DNA from: Desulfuromonadaceae bacterium | Lineage (GTDB): Bacteria; Desulfobacterota; Desulfuromonadia; Desulfuromonadales; SZUA-401 | Length of the DNA: 9,676 nucleotides | Direction of reading: 5' to 3' | Assembly: GCA_003246035.1 (NCBI GenBank) | Contig: QKBP01000061.1 | Span: 1-9,676, forward strand | Shown here: in pieces, positions 1 through 4,880 of the stretch | Layout of the letters: every line of letters begins with the position of its first letter | Numbering within the stretch: position 1 is the first letter of the stretch | Notes under the pieces: generated by a model | What the model was told of the DNA's origin: nothing | What the model saw: only the letters and a program-made list of their open reading frames with translations | Databases searched by the model: none | Position numbers and translations under genes: made by a program

Positions 1-102
1 AAAGCCGGAGTTGTCATGCCCCTTCTGCTGCGACTGCATCAGCTGCAGGGCCTTGCTGGGATGGACGTAATTGAGACTCTTGATGGCGCCGATGCGGCAC
101 AT
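1..102 (-). CDS. Class II glutamine amidotransferase, glutamate synthase type (N-terminal 34 codons, cut by window edge)
   Basis: The gene starts at an ATG (100-102) and runs off the left edge, so only 34 residues are visible. The protein begins Met-Cys-Arg-Ile-Gly-Ala-Ile and continues with HPSKALQLMQSQQKGHDNSG at residues 14-33. In the Ntn-hydrolase (class II) amidotransferases, Met1 is removed and Cys2 becomes the nucleophile that releases ammonia from glutamine. The 'QSQQKGHDNSG' block is typical of the stand-alone amidotransferase subunit of archaeal-type glutamate synthases, common in Geobacter-like bacteria. The start is well supported by AAGGAGG ending about four bases upstream. A sigma-54 promoter lies about 40 bases above the start codon, fitting a nitrogen-assimilation role. 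The synthase domain, whether fused or a separate gene, lies outside the window. Confidence 0.85.
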   Translation of the reverse strand, partial: MCRIGAIKSLNYVHPSKALQLMQSQQKGHDNSGF

Positions 103-105
103 GGC

Positions 106-113
106 GTCCTCCT
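106..113 (-). promoter_or_regulatory. Strong Shine-Dalgarno of the amidotransferase gene
   Basis: Read on the minus strand, the bases just before the ATG at 102 contain GAAGGAGG followed by a four-to-five-base spacer. This is a near-complete anti-16S match and fixes the start codon. Confidence 0.8.
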
Positions 114-153
114 TCACAGTGAGTAACTTTCCCAAAGGAAGCACGACACTATA

Positions 154-170
154 AGCAATTGTCGTGCCGA
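154..170 (-). promoter_or_regulatory. Sigma-54 (RpoN) -24/-12 promoter for the amidotransferase gene
   Basis: On the minus strand the sequence reads TCGGCACGACAATTGCT. The accepted sigma-54 consensus is TTGGCACG-N4-TTGCT, so there is one mismatch. The invariant GG and GC are both present and separated by exactly 10 bases. Transcription would start near position 143, giving a leader of about 40 bases that contains the AAGGAGG ribosome site. Sigma-54 promoters need an enhancer-binding activator; NtrC is the natural candidate for a glutamate synthase gene. I could not identify a convincing NtrC site upstream (171-347). Confidence 0.75.
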
Positions 171-347
171 TATCAAGCCATAGACCCGAAACTGAAGGGT
201 TTCAACGCTCCTTCAATGAGTTACACGTCGTATACCCCATAAAATATCTCATTAATGCGCGCCCCACCTACTCAAGACACGCAAGGGTGTGCTCACTTTG
301 TGTACAGGGGCTACTCTAGACCGTAGCTCACGACTGGGGCGAAACAG

Positions 348-370
348 AAAAAGGCGGCCCAAAGACCGCC
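348..370 (-). terminator. Rho-independent terminator of the microprotein gene
   Basis: On the minus strand, GGCGG-TCTTTGGG-CCGCC folds into a 5 bp GC stem (6 bp with a U-G pair and a six-base loop), followed at once by TTTTT. It lies about 43 bases past the stop codon of the 31-residue gene. It would also shield the sigma-54 promoter from read-through. Confidence 0.75.
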
Positions 371-412
371 AAAAGGCACGAAAAACCCCCTCAGCGCAGA
401 CGTGCGGCGAGG

Positions 413-508
413 TTAGCGGGCGAAGGAACTCTTGCCGAAACGAACGACTTGCGCCAGCCCCAGAACCGTCAGGTAGACCAGCAGGGTCATCACGAAACTC
501 TCCAGCAT
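413..508 (-). CDS. 31-residue single-span membrane microprotein, unknown function
   Basis: This gene is not recognised. An ATG at 506-508 opens a 31-codon frame ending in TAA. The protein begins MLESFVMTLLVYLTVLGLAQ and ends VVRFGKSSFAR. Residues 5-22 form one continuous hydrophobic segment without charge. The tail carries Arg23, Lys26 and Arg31, while the N-terminus carries only Glu3; by the positive-inside rule the C-terminus should face the cytoplasm. AAAGGAG (518-524) sits nine bases before the ATG. An overlapping ATG at 509-511 gives only seven codons and is discounted. The gene has its own terminator downstream and is separated from pilZ by another strong terminator, so it is an independent transcription unit. 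Known small membrane proteins of this size (for example KdpF or CydX) accompany larger complexes, but I see no sequence match to them. Confidence 0.62.
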   Translation of the reverse strand: MLESFVMTLLVYLTVLGLAQVVRFGKSSFAR

Positions 509-517
509 GACATCAGG

Positions 518-524
518 CTCCTTT
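518..524 (-). promoter_or_regulatory. Shine-Dalgarno of the microprotein gene with an adjacent small hairpin
   Basis: The minus strand reads AAAGGAG, nine bases before the ATG at 508. Directly upstream, TGCGC-GAAG-GCGCA (526-539) is a perfect five-base-pair hairpin with a four-base loop. It abuts the ribosome site without covering it and could modulate translation or mRNA stability. Confidence 0.6.
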
Positions 525-553
525 CTGCGCCTTCGCGCACCAACGATGCGCCC

Positions 554-583
554 ATATTCGCCCCTAACAGTATGTTATTTCAA
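554..583 (-). promoter_or_regulatory. Candidate sigma-70-type promoter with internal inverted repeat, for the microprotein gene
   Basis: On the minus strand TTGAAA (578-583, five of six to the -35 consensus) is followed after 18 bases by GAATAT (554-559, a weak -10). The perfect dyad TAACA-gta-TGTTA (565-577) lies inside the spacer, where a repressor or activator could bind. The predicted leader is about 40 bases. The -10 match is poor, so this is only a candidate; CATACT (569-574) is an alternative -10. Confidence 0.3.
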
Positions 584-612
584 GGATTTTCCATAAAACA
601 CCATTCGCCTCA

Positions 613-642
613 GAGGATCACCTCGAGCCCGAAAGGGGCTCG
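613..642. repeat. Adjacent inverted repeats (two potential stem-loops)
   Basis: CGAGCCC (624-630) pairs with GGGCTCG (636-642) around a five-base loop, a seven-base-pair perfect stem. Immediately beside it GAGG (613-616) pairs with CCTC (621-624) around ATCA. Neither is followed by a T-tract on either strand, so these are not intrinsic terminators. They could be part of a structured leader or protein-binding site. Confidence 0.5.
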
Positions 643-747
643 ACAAGCGTATACGCGCGCCAACAACCCCTCCAGACGGCGAACGGCATTCTAACCAGGG
701 GTATACGCATCGATTTTTTTCTGATGAAACGGCTACTTGGAGGGAAC

Positions 748-780
748 AAAAAAGACGGGGCGACCGGCCGGTCGCCCCGT
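748..780 (-). terminator. Strong Rho-independent terminator of pilZ
   Basis: Positions 755-780 are a perfect 26-base palindrome whose half is ACGGGGCGACCGG. On the minus strand it is followed by C and then TTTTTT (748-753). It lies about 26 bases after the pilZ stop codon and should separate pilZ from the downstream microprotein unit. Confidence 0.9.
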
Positions 781-806
781 GGATGCGTAGAGTTTTCGCG
801 GGAGGG

Positions 807-1181
807 TCAATCGAGGCTGTCCTTGATCCAGCCGTCGATCGACTCGGCAACCCCCTGGGGGAGGTCGAGAAAACGGAGCCCCATACCGGGCTCGTAGGGA
901 CCGCCGCGGGTGTAGTGGCGCTTCCAGACCACCTCGGCTCCACATTGGACCGATGTTCTCATGGGTTCGGGGAGCGGCACCTCGATCTGGAAACGGCTCC
1001 CCGGTTCGTGGGGGTTGACCGTCGCAATAAACAGGCCGCTCTTGCTGATGTTCTTGGCATAGCCGAAGAACGTCCTGTCGCCGTCGTCGAGCTTGACCTT
1101 GAGGATCAGCAAGGGAGAGCGCAGGTTCTTGCGCTGGTCCGCCTCCGGTCGCTCAAGCAGTTCCTTGTCGTCGTCGCTCAT
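807..1181 (-). CDS. Single-domain PilZ protein, probable cyclic-di-GMP effector
   Basis: The 124-residue protein consists almost entirely of a PilZ domain. The family binds the second messenger cyclic-di-GMP through an RxxxR motif and a D/N-x-S-x-x-G motif. Here these are Arg17-Lys-Asn-Leu-Arg21 and Asn44-Ile-Ser46-Lys-Ser-Gly49, so both sites are intact. A later GMGLRF block (99-104) matches the conserved final strand of the domain. There is no signal peptide or membrane segment, so it should be cytosolic. The ATG at 1179-1181 has only a weak GGGTGG upstream. The gene follows the glycosyltransferase stop by 48 bases and could be read from the miaA side or from its own promoter; it ends in a strong terminator. 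The output process it controls (motility, pili, exopolysaccharide) cannot be told from the sequence. Confidence 0.88.
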   Translation of the reverse strand: MSDDDKELLERPEADQRKNLRSPLLILKVKLDDGDRTFFGYAKNISKSGLFIATVNPHEPGSRFQIEVPLPEPMRTSVQCGAEVVWKRHYTRGGPYEPGMGLRFLDLPQGVAESIDGWIKDSLD

Positions 1182-1201
1182 TACGCCACCCGCCCTGCTG
1201 C

Positions 1202-1228
1202 ATTCTAGTTCACGAGAACTTCTGACAA
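1202..1228 (-). promoter_or_regulatory. Candidate pilZ promoter overlapping an inverted repeat
   Basis: On the minus strand TTGTCA (1223-1228) and TAGAAT (1202-1207, five of six to the -10 consensus) are separated by 15 bases, which is shorter than ideal. The spacer contains the perfect dyad AGTTC-N4-GAACT (1207-1220), an operator-like arrangement. The leader would be only about 14 bases, so the call is tentative. Confidence 0.28.
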
Positions 1229-1229
1229 A

Positions 1230-2507
1230 TCAGCAATTTACCCTATCATCGGCACAACAACAAGCTTTTTCCTGACCCGCACCCTGCAGGGCGCGCAGCC
1301 GGGCGAGCATGCCGGGCACCCCGCAATCGGGAGTCCAGCCCATCTGAAGCGCCACCTGACACGGATCGGTCGCCGAAGGCCACAACACCCCGGACGCCTT
1401 CACCAGCCTCAGGGTGCGCAACCCATCGAACCAGTCATGAAACCCCTTCTCCAGCAGCGACCGCTCGCGGAAGTTCCCCTGCAGGCGCTTCCAGACCCCG
1501 GAAAAGCCCTGAGCCTCGAGGTACTCGGCAAGCCACGGCTCAAGCCCGTGTGCCTGCACCAGTAAGTGGTCACCGTCTCGCTGCAGTCCGCCCCGGACGA
1601 TCCGCAGCCACCCCGCGAGGAGGGCATAGGCGTGCGCGTGATGAAACCGCACCACCCCCTCGCCCGCCAGCTGGCGGGCCACGACACGACCGGTTCCGAA
1701 GGGCGCGCGCTGCGAGGGGCGGGGCGAAGGCTGAACCAGGGTCCCGGAGAGCCGCCCGAGCCGGGAGGTCTTGACCAGCTGCTGGAGAAAGTAGAAATCC
1801 TCCCCCCCCGCACGACGGTTCATCCCTCCCGCCTTCAGGTAGGCGTCGCTGCTGCAGGCCAGCGCACTGCCGAGGGCATGATGCGCGTAGGGGGAACCCG
1901 CCTGTTCGAGCCCGGCGACATAGCTGCGCATGTAGAGCTCGTAGAGCTCGATGGCCCTCTGGGAGGATTCATCCTCGGCGTCCCGGTGGCGAAACGGAAC
2001 CACGCACCCTCCCGGGTGCTGCGCGAGGTATCGGCTCAAGGTCTCGAGGTATTGGGCGTCGACCCGGGTGTCCGCATCGAGAGACGCCAGGACCGTGGGG
2101 CGCGCCGGATGTACCGTGTCCAGGTACAGGTCGAAGCCGAGCTTGCGCGCCGTGCCGACACCGGCCAACCGCTCCGGCAGCGCCAGTGACCCCGTCGTGG
2201 CATCGACCCAGGCCAGCGGGCACTCCGGATGCGTGGCGCTACGTCGCTTCAGCCCCTCCAGGTCGCGGGCATTCTGGTGAAGCGTGGCCGGCGGCGCTGA
2301 ACGAGGACGATTGACAACCACCACGACCGCGAACGCGCTTCGCCATCGCGCGGGGTTGGCGTCCAGGCTGTCGAGGGTGGCAAACAGCTCGTCCCCCTCC
2401 GCCAGGGAGGGGATCACAACCACGCCGCGGGGCTCCCGGGGGAGAGCCCCCTCGAGAGCCCACGGACCGGCAAGGCCTCGCCGCTCGAGATAGCGCGTCA
2501 AACTCAT
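1230..2507 (-). CDS. GT-A fold glycosyltransferase (family 2-like), soluble, substrate unknown
   Basis: The 425-residue protein shows the GT-A nucleotide-sugar transferase layout. A VVVIPSLAEG strand opens the Rossmann-like core (residues 29-38), a metal-binding DxD motif occurs as Asp144-Ala-Asp146 within LDADTR, and a Glu236-Asp237 pair in GGEDFYFLQQL matches the acceptor-side catalytic base of family 2 enzymes. No membrane segment or signal peptide is seen, so it acts in the cytosol or at the inner membrane face. The chosen ATG (2505-2507) overlaps the miaA stop as ATGA, implying translational coupling. An in-frame ATG 17 codons upstream would run deeper into miaA and adds low-complexity Arg/Gly/Ala residues, so it is rejected. 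The C-terminal tail is unusual, with three consecutive cysteines (416-418) and a terminal Cys425. Donor, acceptor and product (polysaccharide, lipid or protein glycan) are unknown. Confidence 0.78.
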   Translation of the reverse strand: MSLTRYLERRGLAGPWALEGALPREPRGVVVIPSLAEGDELFATLDSLDANPARWRSAFAVVVVVNRPRSAPPATLHQNARDLEGLKRRSATHPECPLAWVDATTGSLALPERLAGVGTARKLGFDLYLDTVHPARPTVLASLDADTRVDAQYLETLSRYLAQHPGGCVVPFRHRDAEDESSQRAIELYELYMRSYVAGLEQAGSPYAHHALGSALACSSDAYLKAGGMNRRAGGEDFYFLQQLVKTSRLGRLSGTLVQPSPRPSQRAPFGTGRVVARQLAGEGVVRFHHAHAYALLAGWLRIVRGGLQRDGDHLLVQAHGLEPWLAEYLEAQGFSGVWKRLQGNFRERSLLEKGFHDWFDGLRTLRLVKASGVLWPSATDPCQVALQMGWTPDCGVPGMLARLRALQGAGQEKACCCADDRVNC

Positions 2508-3439
2508 ACTCCGCCCCGGGACGGCGCCGGCACCCCGCGAACGCGCAGGTCGGCACACAGCTGGGCAAAGGGGTCGCCCTCTCCCTGCAGCCAGCGGATC
2601 GGAATCCCTTGACGCTCCATACGCCGGAACCAGGTCTCCTGGCGCTTGGCGAACTGATGGATGGCACTGTTGAGTTTCTGAAACATGTCATTGCGACTCA
2701 GCTCACCCTGCAGGTACCTGGCGATGAACCGATACTCGAGACCGTAGTACTCGAGCGACGGCCAGGAGACCCCGCCGGCGTGCAGCGCCGCCACCTCCTC
2801 GACCATCCCCTGGTCGAGGCGTTCGCGCAGGCGCGTGGTGATCCGGCGACGCAGCACGTCCCGGGGCCAGGCGATGCCGTAGATCAGCGGATTCAGGGGA
2901 GGGAGAGGAGGGAGTTCGCCGGCCGCAGCCGCCGTCCCTTCGGCCACCTCGATGGCCCGCAACAGCCGCTCGCGCTCGGTCAGGTCACTGCGGTTGTGCT
3001 GGTCGGGGCGAACGGTTTGCAGCCTCAGGCGCAGGGCATCGTCATCGAGCCTGGCCAGTTCGGCGCGCAGGGCGGGGTTTTCGGGGACCTCAACCATCCG
3101 GTACCCCTTCAGGACCGCGTCGAGGTAGAGCCCTGTCCCGCCGACCAGGACCGGCAGGCGGCCGCGGGTCCAGATCGCCTCGAATGCCTCGAAACAGCGC
3201 TGCTGAAAGGTAAAGACGCTGAACTCTTCTCCGGCCGCGGCGACGTCGATCAGGTGATAGGGGCTCTCACCGTATTCGCAGAGGTCCTTGCCGGTCCCCA
3301 GATCCATGCCGCGAAAAACCTGGCGGGAATCGGCGGAGACGACCTCTCCATCAAGGAGGCGTGCCACGGCGACGCCGAGGCGGGTCTTTCCCGTGGCGGT
3401 CGCTCCGAGAATCACGATCAGGTTGGGTTCGCTCTGCAT
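2504..3439 (-). CDS. miaA: tRNA dimethylallyltransferase (MiaA), divergent subgroup
   Basis: MiaA transfers a dimethylallyl group to N6 of adenosine 37 next to the anticodon of tRNAs reading UNN codons. The 311-residue product has the P-loop GATATGKT (12-19), the family block SADSRQVFRGMDLGTGKD (35-52), GGTGLYL (100-106) and the C-terminal FAKRQETWFR (263-272). Several features depart from the E. coli-type protein: GTGKD replaces GTAKP, and the region before AKRQ reads YYGLEYRFIARYLQGELS. This points to the second MiaA-like subgroup found in some anaerobes, so tRNA specificity is inferred. The start is uncertain. ATG 3437-3439 gives the usual short lead to the P-loop but lacks a Shine-Dalgarno; GTG at 3479-3481 would add 14 residues. 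The gene overlaps the glycosyltransferase downstream by four bases. Confidence 0.87.
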   Translation of the reverse strand: MQSEPNLIVILGATATGKTRLGVAVARLLDGEVVSADSRQVFRGMDLGTGKDLCEYGESPYHLIDVAAAGEEFSVFTFQQRCFEAFEAIWTRGRLPVLVGGTGLYLDAVLKGYRMVEVPENPALRAELARLDDDALRLRLQTVRPDQHNRSDLTERERLLRAIEVAEGTAAAAGELPPLPPLNPLIYGIAWPRDVLRRRITTRLRERLDQGMVEEVAALHAGGVSWPSLEYYGLEYRFIARYLQGELSRNDMFQKLNSAIHQFAKRQETWFRRMERQGIPIRWLQGEGDPFAQLCADLRVRGVPAPSRGGV

Positions 3440-3574
3440 CGCTGCACGATAATCGAAAAAGGGTCTCGATTTCAACGTCACCGGCCTTCAGGGGAGAGAA
3501 TACGCGGAGAGGCGACTTCCCTTGCCGGCGTAATTCTGCTAGAGTGCCGGAAATTTCCCCCGGAATCGCACGTC
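3440..3574. promoter_or_regulatory. Divergent promoter region between miaA and pcnB
   Basis: Both operons diverge from this 135-base gap, so promoters for each strand are expected here. On the minus strand TTGAAA (3470-3475) and GATTAT (3449-3454), 15 bases apart, could start transcription just before the miaA ATG, giving an almost leaderless message. On the plus strand a TAGAGT (-10-like, near 3540-3545) lies about 30 bases before the pcnB ATG but has no good -35. Exact promoter elements are not secure. Confidence 0.35.
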
Positions 3575-4858
3575 ATGACCCCAGTAAGCCAGCAACCGCG
3601 CATCCTGCAACGCTCCGAGCACGGCATCTCCCGCAAGCAGATCGACGACGATTCGCTCAAGGTGCTCTACCGGCTGAACCGCAACGGCCACAAGGCCTAC
3701 CTGGTCGGAGGCAGCGTGCGCGACCTGCTGCTCGGGCGCCAGCCGAAGGACTTCGACGTCGGAACCGACGCCACCCCGGGAGAGGTGCGCAAGCTGTTTC
3801 GCAACTGCTTCCTGGTCGGGCGGCGTTTCCGCCTTGCGCACATCCGCTTTGGCCGGGACAAGCTGATCGAAGTCGCGACCTTTCGCCGTCAGCCCGAGGA
3901 GGGGGAACTCCCCGAAGATCCCGCCGACCACTTCGGTTTCGTCGAGAACGTCTTCGGCACCCCCCAGGAAGACGCCTTCCGGCGCGACTTCACCATCAAC
4001 GCGCTGTTCTACGACATCAACGACTTCAGCGTCATCGACTACGTCGGCGGACTGCAGGACCTTGAGGAGGGGCGCATCCGGGTCATCGGCGACCCGCTGG
4101 TGCGCTTCACCGAGGACCCGGTGCGCATGCTGCGGGCGCTCGAGTTCACGGCCCGCCTCGGCTTCTCGCTCGACGAGGACGCCCGGGAGGCGATCTACCA
4201 ACGGGCACCGCTGGTCGCCGAGGCGGCTCCTTCGCGCATCCGGGACGAACTGATGGAGCTGTTCCGACACCGGGTCGGCGGCCAGGTGCTGCGCGACGCC
4301 CAGGCGATGGGGCTCCTTGCTCCGCTGCTCGCCGGCTACCGGGGCGACGAGGCGACCTTTACCCTGCTCGACGCGATCGACCGGCGTGCCGCGGATGCCC
4401 CCCCGCCCGAGGAGGGGACCCTGCTCGCGGCACTGTTTCTCGAACAGTTCATCGCGGGCTGCCCAGACGACCGCACGACCCACGTCACCGACGCGTTGCG
4501 CATTGCCAACTTGCTGCTCACCCCCCACTGCGAGTATTTCCGCATCTCCCACGGCACCCGCCACGTCGCCCGGGAACACCTGGTCAGCATCTTCCGCCTC
4601 CGCAAGGGGCTGGGCCAGCGCGGGGAACGGCGCTTCCTGCGCCACCCGCTGACCCCGTCCGCCATCGATCTGTTCGCCCTCTGGCAACACACCCGCGGCG
4701 GCGACAGCTCGCTGGTGAGCGCCTGGCAGGAGGCTCTGCGCAAGGCCCTCGAACATGTCTCCCGAGACGAGGGGACTCCGCAGGAGACGCCCCAGAAGCC
4801 ACGTCGACGCAGGCCCCGGCGCCGCTCGCGCACGAAGCGCCCCCGCCCCCCCGCCTGA
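3575..4858 (+). CDS. pcnB: Poly(A) polymerase I (PcnB)
   Basis: PcnB adds 3' poly(A) tails that promote RNA decay and quality control. The 427-residue protein carries the class II nucleotidyltransferase core LVGGSVRDLLLG (43-54) and DFDVGTDATP (59-68), whose Asp59 and Asp61 bind the catalytic metals, then RNCFLVGRRFRLAH (76-89), RRDFTINALFYD (136-147) and EDPVRMLRALEFTARLGF (180-197). The ISRKQI lead-in, RNC-LVGRRFRLAH and a very basic tail (410-425, mostly Arg/Pro/Lys) resemble E. coli PcnB rather than CCA-adding enzymes. Geobacter sulfurreducens is known to have a poly(A) polymerase beside separate CC- and A-adding enzymes, so biochemical confirmation of the activity matters. The ATG is the first start after the divergent gap; only a weak GGAA precedes it. 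The open frame extends far upstream through antisense miaA, which is a high-GC artefact. tamA begins 22 bases downstream. Confidence 0.88.
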   Translation: MTPVSQQPRILQRSEHGISRKQIDDDSLKVLYRLNRNGHKAYLVGGSVRDLLLGRQPKDFDVGTDATPGEVRKLFRNCFLVGRRFRLAHIRFGRDKLIEVATFRRQPEEGELPEDPADHFGFVENVFGTPQEDAFRRDFTINALFYDINDFSVIDYVGGLQDLEEGRIRVIGDPLVRFTEDPVRMLRALEFTARLGFSLDEDAREAIYQRAPLVAEAAPSRIRDELMELFRHRVGGQVLRDAQAMGLLAPLLAGYRGDEATFTLLDAIDRRAADAPPPEEGTLLAALFLEQFIAGCPDDRTTHVTDALRIANLLLTPHCEYFRISHGTRHVAREHLVSIFRLRKGLGQRGERRFLRHPLTPSAIDLFALWQHTRGGDSSLVSAWQEALRKALEHVSRDEGTPQETPQKPRRRRPRRRSRTKRPRPPA

Positions 4859-4880
4859 ACCCGGGACCCCGCGAGGCGCC

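Larger units (their letters stand above)
103..412. other. Intergenic region between the microprotein gene and the amidotransferase gene
   Basis: No credible gene is seen here. It holds the amidotransferase leader and sigma-54 promoter (103-170), an inverted repeat GAAAC (188-192) / GTTTC (199-203) that also overlaps TGAAGG (193-198) / CCTTCA (210-215), a CGTATACCCC element (229-238), an AT-rich stretch (about 239-256), and the terminator of the microprotein gene (348-370). The interval 171-347 is where an enhancer-binding protein for the sigma-54 promoter would be expected. A loose ACAC-N6-GTGT dyad near 277-290 is the only weak candidate, and I do not claim it. Confidence 0.6.
509..806. other. 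Intergenic region between pilZ and the microprotein gene
   Basis: No credible gene is seen. From the microprotein side it contains the ribosome site and hairpin (518-539), the candidate promoter and dyad (554-583), and a cluster of inverted repeats at 613-642. It also has two copies of GTATACGC (649-656 and 701-708), the first within the 10-base palindrome GCGTATACGC (647-656), then a T-rich stretch (714-721) and the pilZ terminator (748-780). Short open frames across this region on both strands lack ribosome sites and coding character. Confidence 0.55.

Noticed and set aside
277..290. ACAC-N6-GTGT dyad as an NtrC enhancer site
   Set aside because: Spacing and bases differ from the GCAC-N7-GTGC core, so the match is too weak to call.
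289..694. Two overlapping plus-strand open frames (289-510 and 449-694)
   Set aside because: They cross a terminator and the microprotein gene in antisense, lack ribosome sites, and have no coding-like composition.
575..943. Minus-strand open frames overlapping the pilZ 3' end and its terminator
   Set aside because: They read through the palindromic terminator and are out of frame with the clear PilZ domain.
1566..2189. 207-codon plus-strand open frame opposite the glycosyltransferase
   Set aside because: Antisense to the GT-A DxD and ED motifs; no ribosome site or domain.
2508..2558. Upstream ATG for the glycosyltransferase (17 extra residues)
   Set aside because: It lies within miaA, adds Arg/Gly/Ala-rich residues without family support, and the ATGA-overlap start is more natural.
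2609..3574. Plus-strand extension of the pcnB frame through the miaA region
   Set aside because: It is antisense to a well-supported miaA, has no family resemblance, and PcnB homology begins only just after the ATG at 3575.
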